Notes under the pieces: generated by a model
Database searches by the model: none
Seen by the model: only the letters and a program-made list of their open reading frames with translations
What the model was told of the DNA's origin: nothing
Part shown: positions 25,950 to 32,970 of the stretch, one piece after another
Layout of the letters: each line of letters starts with the position of its first letter
Numbering within the stretch: position 1 is the stretch's first letter
From: Pseudomonadota bacterium
GTDB taxonomy: Bacteria > Pseudomonadota > Gammaproteobacteria > Burkholderiales > Burkholderiaceae_D
Direction of reading: 5' to 3'
Assembly: GCA_030272785.1 (NCBI GenBank)
Contig: JARXKM010000015.1
Location: forward strand, 1-35,919
DNA length: 35,919 nt
Translations under genes and position numbers: made by a program

Positions 25950-27079
25950 CGCCGTCCCGCACCCTCGCGCTGACCGAAGAACTGATCGCGCTGTCGTCCA
26001 TCACGCCGGACGATCAGGGCTGCCAGCGGCGCCTGATCGCGCTGCTCTCGCCGCTCGGTTTCGTCTGCGAGACCATCACCTCGAACGGCGTCACCAACCT
26101 GTGGGCGCGCAAGGGCACGCAGGCGCCGCTGTTCGTGTTCGCCGGCCACACCGACGTGGTGCCGACCGGCCCGGTCGAGCAGTGGCAGTCGGCGCCGTTC
26201 GTGCCGACCCAGCGCGACGGCAAGCTGTATGGCCGCGGCGCGGCCGACATGAAAACCTCGCTCGCCGCAATGGTCGTCGCCTGCGAGGAATTCATCGGCG
26301 CGCACCCCGGCCACCAGGGCTCGATCGCCTTCCTGCTCACCAGCGACGAGGAAGGCCCTGCCACCGACGGCACCGTCGTCGTCTGCGCCAGGCTCGAACA
26401 GCGCGGCGAAAAAATCGACTACTGCCTGGTCGGCGAGCCCACCTCGGCCCACGTGCTGGGCGACATGATCAAGAACGGCCGCCGCGGCTCGCTGTCGGGC
26501 CATCTGGTCATCAAGGGCATCCAGGGCCACATCGCTTACCCGCAGCTGGCGCGCAATCCGATCCACCAGGGCGCGCCGGCGCTGGCCGAACTGGTCGCCG
26601 AGCGCTGGGACGAGGGCAACGACTACTACCTGCCGACGTCGTGGCAGATGTCGAACATCCACGCCGGCACCGGCGCCAACAACGTCATCGCCGGCGAGAT
26701 GGCGATCGACTTCAACTTTCGCTTCTCGACCGCCAGCACGCCTGACGGCCTCGAAGCGCGCGTGCATGCGATCCTCGACAAGCACAATCTGGATTACACG
26801 CTGAGCTGGACCTTGAGCGGCCTGCCGTTCCTGACCCCGCGCGGCAGCTTGTCGAACGCGCTCTCGGCCGCCATCCTCGGCGAGACCGGCGTGCACACCG
26901 AATTGTCGACCACCGGCGGGACCTCGGACGGCCGCTTCATCGCGCGCATCTGCCCGCAGGTGATAGAATTCGGCCCTCCGAATGCCAGCATCCACAAGAT
27001 CGATGAGCATATCGAGGTGCGCTTCATCGATCCGCTGAAGAATATCTACCGCCGCACCTTGGAAAACCTGCTGGCGTAA
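25946..27079 (+). CDS. dapE: Succinyl-diaminopimelate desuccinylase DapE
   Basis: Di-zinc M20 peptidase-fold hydrolase of 377 residues that removes succinate from N-succinyl-LL-DAP, two steps after DapD. Zinc ligand regions are visible: [11 protein letters not shown] (His and the following Asp), [11 protein letters not shown] (Asp), [10 protein letters not shown] (Glu-Glu with the catalytic base), GEPT, and HKIDEHI near the end. The dimerisation domain lies in the middle third. ATG 25946 overlaps the yffB TGA. dapC and dapD are 12.5 kb upstream in the same direction, with an accessory block between. Downstream, prmB follows in 24 bases, probably in the same transcript. Confidence 0.96.
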   Translation: MTPSRTLALTEELIALSSITPDDQGCQRRLIALLSPLGFVCETITSNGVTNLWARKGTQAPLFVFAGHTDVVPTGPVEQWQSAPFVPTQRDGKLYGRGAADMKTSLAAMVVACEEFIGAHPGHQGSIAFLLTSDEEGPATDGTVVVCARLEQRGEKIDYCLVGEPTSAHVLGDMIKNGRRGSLSGHLVIKGIQGHIAYPQLARNPIHQGAPALAELVAERWDEGNDYYLPTSWQMSNIHAGTGANNVIAGEMAIDFNFRFSTASTPDGLEARVHAILDKHNLDYTLSWTLSGLPFLTPRGSLSNALSAAILGETGVHTELSTTGGTSDGRFIARICPQVIEFGPPNASIHKIDEHIEVRFIDPLKNIYRRTLENLLA

Positions 27080-27103
27080 GCTCGCCCAACCGAGAACGAT
27101 GCC

Positions 27104-27991
27104 ATGACCACTACTCAATTCACCACTCCGCGCGACCTGCTGCGCTATGCCGTCACCCGCTTCAACACCGCCAAGCTGTTTTTCGGCCATGGCAGCGTCG
27201 AGGCGCTCGATGAAGCCGCGTACCTGATCCTGCACACGCTCAAACTGCCGCTCGACAAGCTCGATCCCTTCCTCGACGCCCGACTGCTGGCCGACGAAGT
27301 GCTGCAGGTGCTGGCGGTGATCGAACGGCGCGCGGTCGAGCGCGTGCCGGCCGCCTACATCACCAACGAAGCCTGGCTCGGCACCTACGCGTTCTACGTC
27401 GACGAGCGCGTGCTGGTGCCGCGCTCCTTCATCGCCGAGCTGGTGCCGGAACGGTTCAGCCCATGGGTGGCCGATCCGGACGCGGTCGACAACATCCTCG
27501 AGCTGTGCACCGGGTCGGGCTGCCTGGCGATCATGATGGCCGACGCCTTCCCCAACAGCGTGGTCGACGCGGTCGACATTTCGGCCGATGCGCTGGCCGT
27601 CGCCGAGCACAATATCCGCGAATACAAGCTCGAAGGCCGGGTCAATCCGATCCTGTCGGACCTGTACGCCAACGTGCCGTTCAAGAAATACGACCTGATC
27701 ATCACCAATCCGCCCTACGTCAATGCCGATTCGATGGCCAAACTGCCGCAGGAATACCGGCACGAGCCGCAGATCGCGCTGCACGGCGGCGACGACGGCA
27801 TGGACCTGGTGCGCAAGATCGTCGAAGGCGCGGCCGACTACCTGACCGCGGACGGCATCCTGATGGTCGAAATCGGCAATGAGCGCGAGTACGCCGAAGC
27901 GGCGTTCGGCCACCTCGGCCTGACGTGGCTGACCACCAGCGCCGGCGACGACATGGTGTTTTTGCTGACGGCCGATCAGTTGATCAAGTAA
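27104..27991 (+). CDS. prmB: Ribosomal protein L3 glutamine methyltransferase PrmB
   Basis: SAM-dependent N5-glutamine methyltransferase of 295 residues that modifies ribosomal protein uL3 for 50S assembly. Motif I is ILELCTGSGCLAIMMA (about 131-146), VDAVDISADALAVAE follows, and the catalytic NPPY is at ITNPPYVNADSM. The N-terminal helical part (FTTPRDLLRYAVTRFNTA and the PLDKLDPFLDARL stretch) and the RVLVPRS/FIAELVP segment match PrmB and not PrmC. The start ATG 27104 is 24 bases after dapE, with GAGAACG upstream. In many betaproteobacteria prmB follows dapE, as here. Confident. Confidence 0.96.
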   Translation: MTTTQFTTPRDLLRYAVTRFNTAKLFFGHGSVEALDEAAYLILHTLKLPLDKLDPFLDARLLADEVLQVLAVIERRAVERVPAAYITNEAWLGTYAFYVDERVLVPRSFIAELVPERFSPWVADPDAVDNILELCTGSGCLAIMMADAFPNSVVDAVDISADALAVAEHNIREYKLEGRVNPILSDLYANVPFKKYDLIITNPPYVNADSMAKLPQEYRHEPQIALHGGDDGMDLVRKIVEGAADYLTADGILMVEIGNEREYAEAAFGHLGLTWLTTSAGDDMVFLLTADQLIK

Positions 27992-28034
27992 GTCGCAACT
28001 GCAGGCGCCGAGGGCCGTCGGCACCAACGACTCC

Positions 28035-28065
28035 GGGGTCTGACCCCCACACCGGGTCAGACCCC
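28035..28065. repeat. GGGGTC-core palindrome, short form
   Basis: GGGGTCTGACCC (28035-28046) pairs perfectly with GGGTCAGACCCC (28054-28065) around a 7-base loop. It stands alone 43 bases after the prmB stop. It is the shortest member of the GGGGTCAG-type repeats and has no T run behind it. Confidence 0.9.
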
Positions 28066-28149
28066 TGCGGCGCTGCCCGCGGTACCGCATAAACCGTTTT
28101 CGAAGTTGGCACTGCCCGCTACACCTCACATTAGATTGAAAAGACCAGC

Positions 28150-30147
28150 ATGATTCGTTTCCTTAACGTTAGCCTGATGCGCGGCACCAAGCCGCTGCTC
28201 GAGAGTGTCGACCTGACCCTGAATCCGGGCGACAAAATCGGCCTGATCGGCGCCAACGGCGCAGGCAAGTCCAGCCTGTTCGCCCTGCTGCGCAACGAGC
28301 TGCATCCCGACCAGGGCGAGATCGATTTCCCGGCCAAGTGGCGCATGGCCTACGTGGCGCAGGAAACGCCGCCGCTCGAACGCTGCGCGCTCGACTACGC
28401 CATCGACGGCGACGTCACCTTGCGCAAGCTCGAGGAAGAACTGGTGCGCCTCGAGGCGCAGCCGGAATCGACCGAGAACGGCATCGCCATCGGCAATGTC
28501 TACAGCGCGCTGGCCGACGCCGACGCCTATACCGTGCAGTCGCGCGGCGAACAGCTGCTGCTCGGCCTCGGCTTCACGCTCGATCAGATGAAGCAGCCGA
28601 TCGTCAGCTTCTCCGGCGGCTGGCGCATGCGCCTGAACCTGGCGCAGGCGCTGATGTGCCCTTCCGACCTGCTGCTGCTCGATGAACCGACCAATCACCT
28701 GGACCTGGATGCCATTATCTGGCTCGAGGACTGGCTGAAACGCTACGCCGGCACCCTGATCATCATTTCGCACGATCGCGACTTCCTCGACGAAGTCGTC
28801 AACGTCATCGTCCACATCGACGAGCGCAAGCTGAAGCGCTACTCGGGCAACTACTCCGGCTTCGAGCGCCAGCGCGCCGCCCAGATGATCCTGGCCGCCG
28901 GCGCCCTCGCCAAGCAGACGCGCCAGCGCGCCCACCTCGAGTCGTTCGTCAACCGCTTCAAGGCGCAGGCGTCGAAAGCGCGCCAGGCGCAAAGCCGCAT
29001 GAAGGCGCTCGAGAAGATGGAGGAGCTGGCGCCGCTGCGCGCGGCGGCCGAATTCTCGTTCGAGTTCCGCGAGCCGCTGGCCGCGCCGAACCCGCTGTTG
29101 GTGATGGAAGACGTCAACGCCGGCTACCACATCCTCGACGAGCACGGCGACCGCGTGGCCGACAAGGTGATCGTCTCGGGCATCAAGTTTTCGCTGCAGA
29201 TCGGCCAGCGCATCGGCCTGCTGGGCGTGAACGGCGCCGGCAAGTCGACCCTGATCAAGACCATCGCCGGCGAACTGGCGCCGCTGACCGGCGACGCCAC
29301 GCTCGGCAAGGGCCTGTCGATCGGCTACTTCGCCCAGCACCAGGTGGAGATGCTGCGCCACGACGAGTCGCCGCTGTGGCACCTGGCGAAGATCGCGCCG
29401 ACCGTGCGCGAGCAAGAGCTGCGCAACTTCCTGGGCGGCTTCAACTTCCCCGGCAACATGGTGACCAGTTCGATCCGGCCGTTCTCGGGCGGCGAGAAGG
29501 CCCGCCTGGCGCTGGCGCTGATCGTCTGGCAGCGCCCCAACCTGCTGCTGCTCGATGAGCCGACCAATCACCTCGACCTCGAAACGCGCGAAGCGCTGAC
29601 GATGGCGCTGGCGCAGTTCGAAGGCACGCTGGTGGTGGTATCGCACGACCGCCACCTGCTGCGCGCCACCACCGACCAGTTCATCATCGTCGCCGACGGC
29701 AAGCTGCAGCCGTTCGACGGCGACCTGGACGACTACAAGGACTGGCTGTTCCAGACCAAGCTGGGCAAAGGCACCACCGTGCTGCCGGCCGCCGGCAAGG
29801 ACAACAAGGCCGATTTCCCGGTCGCCTCGGCGGTAGCGCCGCCATCCGCGCCGGCGGTCAACACCAAGGACCAGAAACGCGCCGAGGCGGAACAGCGCCA
29901 GAAGGTGGCCACCTTGAAGAAGCCGATCGAGAACAAGATCAAGCGGCTCGAGGAGCAGATCGCCAAGCGCAATGCGCAGAAGGCGGAAGTGGACGCGAAG
30001 CTGGCCGAGCCGACCGCCTACGACGCGGCCAACAAGGCCAAGCTGAAGCTGCTGCTGGCCGACCAGTCGTTCTTCGGCAAGGACCTGGCGCAGCTGGAAG
30101 CGGAATGGCTCGCACTGCAGGAGCAGCTCGAAGGGCTGGCGGCGTAA
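28150..30147 (+). CDS. ABC-F ATPase, YheS/Uup type
   Basis: Cytosolic ATPase of 665 residues with two ABC cassettes and no membrane domain, so an ABC-F translation factor and not a transporter. Walker A motifs GANGAGKSS and GVNGAGKST, signature motifs FSGGWRMRLNLAQAL and FSGGEKARLALAL, and Walker B LLLLDEPTNHLDLD and LLLLDEPTNHLDLE are all intact. The linker between the cassettes is long and charged. The C-terminal extension (about 560-665) is a Lys/Glu-rich coiled coil (KKPIENKIKRLEEQIAKRN) as in YheS and Uup. ABC-F proteins bind the ribosomal E site and relieve stalling. No resistance gene is adjacent, so a housekeeping role is likely. The plus-strand start is preceded by only a weak AAAAGA. 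Confidence 0.93.
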   Translation: MIRFLNVSLMRGTKPLLESVDLTLNPGDKIGLIGANGAGKSSLFALLRNELHPDQGEIDFPAKWRMAYVAQETPPLERCALDYAIDGDVTLRKLEEELVRLEAQPESTENGIAIGNVYSALADADAYTVQSRGEQLLLGLGFTLDQMKQPIVSFSGGWRMRLNLAQALMCPSDLLLLDEPTNHLDLDAIIWLEDWLKRYAGTLIIISHDRDFLDEVVNVIVHIDERKLKRYSGNYSGFERQRAAQMILAAGALAKQTRQRAHLESFVNRFKAQASKARQAQSRMKALEKMEELAPLRAAAEFSFEFREPLAAPNPLLVMEDVNAGYHILDEHGDRVADKVIVSGIKFSLQIGQRIGLLGVNGAGKSTLIKTIAGELAPLTGDATLGKGLSIGYFAQHQVEMLRHDESPLWHLAKIAPTVREQELRNFLGGFNFPGNMVTSSIRPFSGGEKARLALALIVWQRPNLLLLDEPTNHLDLETREALTMALAQFEGTLVVVSHDRHLLRATTDQFIIVADGKLQPFDGDLDDYKDWLFQTKLGKGTTVLPAAGKDNKADFPVASAVAPPSAPAVNTKDQKRAEAEQRQKVATLKKPIENKIKRLEEQIAKRNAQKAEVDAKLAEPTAYDAANKAKLKLLLADQSFFGKDLAQLEAEWLALQEQLEGLAA

Positions 30148-30170
30148 GCGGCAGCGCCGTCGTCAGCGGT

Positions 30171-30662
30171 TCAGGCGGCGCTCTGCTTGGCGCCCTGCGC
30201 GGCCACGCGCTGGATCGACATCAACCGGTCGATATCGATCAGGATCAGGCGCCGGCCGTCGCAGTGGCCGAGGCCGAGCAGGTAGTCCACCGCCGCCTCG
30301 CCCTCGGTGCCGGGGATCGGATGGATCTGGCCGTCGTCGAGGCTGACGACATCGGTCACGCCGTCCACCACCATCCCCATGACGCAGTTCGACAGCTGCA
30401 GGATGATCACGTCGGTGAGCGGATCGGCGCTGTCGTGGCGGCCCGACATGGCCACCCGCATGTCGACGATCGGCATGATCACCCCGCGCGAGACCGCCAC
30501 GCCGCTGATGATCTCGCCCTCCGAGGCGAAGCGCTCGAGCGAATTGAGCACGCGCAGTTCCTTGACCTTGCTGAAATCGAGTCCATACTCGAGCCCGCCG
30601 AGCTGAAAGCTAAGGAACTCGGTCTTGGCCGGACCTGGTGTCGGCGTGTCGGTGGTATGCAT
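30171..30662 (-). CDS. cheW: Chemotaxis coupling protein CheW
   Basis: CheW-domain protein of 163 residues that links receptors to CheA. Seen: TEFLSFQLGGLEYGLDFSKV (20-39), then VSRGVIMPIVDMRVAM, VDGVTDVVSL, and RRLILIDIDRLMS at the end, the usual order of the two beta-barrels. ATG 30662 is chosen over the longer frame because AAAGGAAC lies just upstream; that leaves a short unstructured Thr/Pro lead (HTTDTPTPGP). No CheA or receptor gene is in the window. It is convergent with the ABC-F gene (23 bases between stops) and divergent from the HDOD gene. Confidence 0.93.
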   Translation of the reverse strand: MHTTDTPTPGPAKTEFLSFQLGGLEYGLDFSKVKELRVLNSLERFASEGEIISGVAVSRGVIMPIVDMRVAMSGRHDSADPLTDVIILQLSNCVMGMVVDGVTDVVSLDDGQIHPIPGTEGEAAVDYLLGLGHCDGRRLILIDIDRLMSIQRVAAQGAKQSAA

Positions 30663-30773
30663 GGGGTTCCTTTCGTTTCTGCAGGATGCGGCGATCCAAC
30701 GAAGTCCTATCGTAGAGACAGAATCGATTGACCCTGTTGATGGCAATCAACGTTTCCCATCGGTATGAAACGG

Positions 30774-30801
30774 TTGCGCGATGACAGGAAGGCTTTACAA
30801 T
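30774..30801 (+). promoter_or_regulatory. Sigma-70 promoter of the HDOD gene
   Basis: TTGCGC (30774-30779) and TACAAT (30796-30801) are spaced by 16 bases, 49 bases before ATG 30851. GTTGA-TGGCAA-TCAAC at 30736-30751 is a small inverted repeat upstream that could bind a regulator. Reasonable but untested. Confidence 0.5.
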
Positions 30802-30850
30802 GCAAGGGCGATGTTTCGACGATAACATTGCCAATCACAAGGACTGACCC

Positions 30851-31975
30851 ATGCTTCAATGGCTGCAACGATGGTTTTCCGGACCGGCGCGCGACGCCAC
30901 CGCGCAGCGCGCCGCGCCGCCGGCGCCACCGCCGACGCTGACGCCGGCGGCGGCGCCCGCCGCCGCCACTGCAGCCACTGCAGCCACTGCAGCCGATGCC
31001 GCCGGTGCCGACGCGCCAGTGGCGCGGCCGGTGGTCTCGTTCGACCAGCTCGACCAGGTCAACGGCCTGTATTACCGCTGGCTGTTCGACACCGAAGGCG
31101 AATCGGCCTTCGACACCAACGCGGCCGAAACGCAGGTGCTCGATGCGCTCGCGGCGATCCTGGCGTCGCAGCAATCCGGTTCGGCGCTGGTGCGGCGCCT
31201 GCCCGGCATGATCCCGCAGCTGCTGCAAAGCCTGCGCAGCGATAATTTTTCCGGCGCCCAGCTGTCGCGCACGATTTCGAACGACGTCGTGCTGGTGGCG
31301 GCGGTGATCCGGCTGGCCAACAGCTCGCTCAACGGCACCGGCCAGATCACCAGCGTCGAGCACGCGGTCATGCTGATCGGCCAGGAAGGGCTGCGCCACC
31401 TGATCACCAGCGTGGCCTTCCGGCCCATCATCGACATGAATTCGGGCCATTTCACGCGCACCCTGGCGCCGCGAATCTGGGACCACTCCGAGCGTTGCGC
31501 GGTGGCCAACCGCACCCTCGCCGAATCGATGGGAATCGACCCGTTCGAAGCCTTTCTCGCCGGGTTGGTGCACAACGTCGGCCTGATCGTTTCGCTGCGC
31601 ATCATGGACCAGGTGGCGAAGGACGACAAGCAGCTCGGCTCCGAGCTGTTCTGCGCCGGCCTGGTGCGCGACGCCCGCATCCTCACCTGCAGCATCGGGC
31701 GCGAGTGGCATTTCCCCGACAGCGTGATCCGCGCCATCGGCGAGCAGGCCGGCATGAAGAAAGGCGCCGTCATCTCGCCGCTGGGACGATTGCTGACCTT
31801 GACCGACTACCTCGGCAAGGTGCGCATCCTGGTCGAGAACGAGCGCGCGCCGTTCGGCGACCCGGCGCTGTTCGGCGGCTTGCCGCCGTCGGCGCAACAG
31901 GCCTACAGCGCGCTGCAGGCGATCGATGCGGCCGGCCTGGCGCCGTTGCCGACCGACGCCAGCGCGGCGCCGTGA
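30851..31975 (+). CDS. HDOD-domain protein
   Basis: Protein of 374 residues with a HDOD domain (a degenerate HD-phosphohydrolase fold) at about 100-300: LPGMIPQLLQSLRSDN, LVAAVIRLANSSLNG, FLAGLVHNVGLIVSL. The HD metal ligands are altered, so it is thought to act by protein contact and not catalysis; HDOD proteins often sit in signalling or stress pathways. The first 60 residues are an Ala/Pro linker, encoded in part by a 9-bp tandem repeat (GCAGCCACT, three copies near 30970-30996). It is divergent from cheW and its stop overlaps the arfB start (GTGA), so the two are one operon. Confidence 0.86.
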   Translation: MLQWLQRWFSGPARDATAQRAAPPAPPPTLTPAAAPAAATAATAATAADAAGADAPVARPVVSFDQLDQVNGLYYRWLFDTEGESAFDTNAAETQVLDALAAILASQQSGSALVRRLPGMIPQLLQSLRSDNFSGAQLSRTISNDVVLVAAVIRLANSSLNGTGQITSVEHAVMLIGQEGLRHLITSVAFRPIIDMNSGHFTRTLAPRIWDHSERCAVANRTLAESMGIDPFEAFLAGLVHNVGLIVSLRIMDQVAKDDKQLGSELFCAGLVRDARILTCSIGREWHFPDSVIRAIGEQAGMKKGAVISPLGRLLTLTDYLGKVRILVENERAPFGDPALFGGLPPSAQQAYSALQAIDAAGLAPLPTDASAAP

Positions 31976-32370
31976 CGGCGCAGGTCAATCCGGACGAGGT
32001 GGAGCTGAGCGCGATCCGCGCGCAGGGACCGGGCGGCCAGAACGTCAACAAGGTATCGTGCGCGGTGCACCTGCGCTTCGACATCGGCGCCTCGTCGCTG
32101 CCGGACGCGATCAAGGAGCGGCTGCTGCTGCTGGCCGACCAGCGCATCACGCAAAACGGCGTGGTGGTGATGAAGGCGCAGCAGTCGCGCAGCCTGGAGC
32201 AGAACAAGCAGGATGCGCTGCGGCGGCTGCAGGAATTGGTCGACGGCGTCGCCGTGCTGCCGGCCGCGCGGCGCGCCACCAAGCCGACCCGCAGCTCGCA
32301 GCGCAAGCGGCTCGATGCGAAGAGCCGCAGCGGCCAGACCAAGGCGATGCGCGGCAAGGTCAGCGAATAG
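31972..32370 (+). CDS. arfB: Alternative ribosome-rescue factor ArfB
   Basis: Peptidyl-tRNA hydrolase of 132 residues that releases stalled ribosomes on truncated mRNAs without tmRNA. The catalytic GGQ is at 21-23 in AQGPGGQNVNKVS, as in class-I release factors. The C-terminal tail is basic (KRLDAKSRSGQTKAMRG), which enters the empty mRNA channel. I start at GTG 31972, which overlaps the HDOD stop and gives the usual ArfB length; longer frames upstream run through the HDOD gene and are shadows. This overlap makes the HDOD and arfB genes coupled. Confidence 0.93.
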   Translation: MTAQVNPDEVELSAIRAQGPGGQNVNKVSCAVHLRFDIGASSLPDAIKERLLLLADQRITQNGVVVMKAQQSRSLEQNKQDALRRLQELVDGVAVLPAARRATKPTRSSQRKRLDAKSRSGQTKAMRGKVSE

Positions 32371-32384
32371 GCGGCGATATCGCC

Positions 32385-32452
32385 TGAGCCGGGGTGAGGC
32401 CTGAGCTGGGGTGAGGCCTGAGCCGGGGTGAGGCCTGAGCCGGGGTAAGGTC
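32385..32452 (+). repeat. Four tandem 17-bp repeats grading into a palindrome
   Basis: Units start at 32385, 32402, 32419 and 32436, each 17 bases with core GGGGTGAGG (the last GGGGTAAGG). The fourth unit is also the left arm of the palindrome at 32442-32506. A perfect 12-bp palindrome GGCGATATCGCC lies immediately before, at 32373-32384, 2 bases after the arfB stop. Confidence 0.9.
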
Positions 32453-32506
32453 TGATATTCGGACATTTCGGCTTGTTGAAATGTTCGAAATGTCAGACCT
32501 GACCCC
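32442..32506. repeat. GGGGTCAG-type palindrome, degenerate pair
   Basis: The left arm GGGGTAAGGTCTGATATTCG (from 32442) and the right arm ending TGTCAGACCTGACCCC (to 32506) are imperfect complements of each other and use the same tail (TTCGGACAT) as the 31-bp units at 1762-2023. This is the same repeat type as the arrays near htpG, as a single inverted pair. Confidence 0.85.
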
Positions 32507-32508
32507 GG

Positions 32509-32970
32509 CAGCCCCGGTACGCCGAAATCCCGGCGTTGAGGCGCCCCCGATCAATGCTGGGGTCAGGTCAAACATTCGCACATTCGACAAACCCGAATGT
32601 CCGAATGTCCCGACCTGACCCCGTCCTCCGCAGCGCTACGTGCCGACCCACTCCACCGCGCCGTCGCTGCCCGAAAAAATCCGCGCAGCCGGCGCCGCTC
32701 GATCCTTCGCCGGCAAAGCGCACCTGGCCCCGTCAGCCCCGGTACGCCGAAATCCCGGCGTTGAGCCCCCCGATCAATGCTGGGGTCAGGTCAAACATTC
32801 GCACATTCGACAAGCCCGAATGTCCGAATGTCCGATCTGACCCCGTCCTCCTCAGCGCTACTCGCTGACCCAGTCCACCGCGCCGTCGCTGCCCGAAAAA
32901 ATCAGCGCGCGGCCGGCGCCGCTGGCGCGCAAGCGCGCCTTGATATCCTTGGCCGGCAGATCGTACGTGC
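32509..32970. repeat. Tandem duplication of about 225 bp carrying a palindrome and the end of the fapA-like gene
   Basis: Copy 1 starts at 32509 and copy 2 at 32734, 225 bases apart; both begin CAGCCCCGGTACGCCG. Each carries an inverted pair with GGGGTCAGGTCAAACATTCG: 32560-32622 and 32782-32844. Copy 2 continues into the intact 3' end of the fapA-like gene; copy 1 carries a damaged duplicate of it (32636-32730). The short arm CGCCG-AAATCC-CGGCG in both copies could be a terminator stem for the gene. With the 17-bp tandem repeats and the palindrome at 32442-32506, it fills most of the 487-base gap after arfB. Confidence 0.88.
32636..32730 (-). pseudogene. Duplicated, degenerate 3' end of the fapA-like gene
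   Basis: The minus strand here matches the last 30 or so codons of the gene at 32858-34747: the end reads EWVGT and a TAG at 32636, against DWVSE and TAG at 32858. The middle (CCGTCGCTGCCCGAAAAAAT on the plus strand) is identical in both. The upstream part of the copy has lost bases and is no longer in frame with anything. It has no start codon or promoter of its own. Confidence 0.8.

Noticed and set aside
28035-28065. Intrinsic terminator for prmB
   Set aside because: Strong stem but no T run follows, and it matches the repeat family instead; it may still end transcription by another route.
25658-28129. 823-residue minus-strand ORF
   Set aside because: Antisense to yffB, dapE and prmB, which are clear known genes; its composition is that of a GC-skewed shadow.
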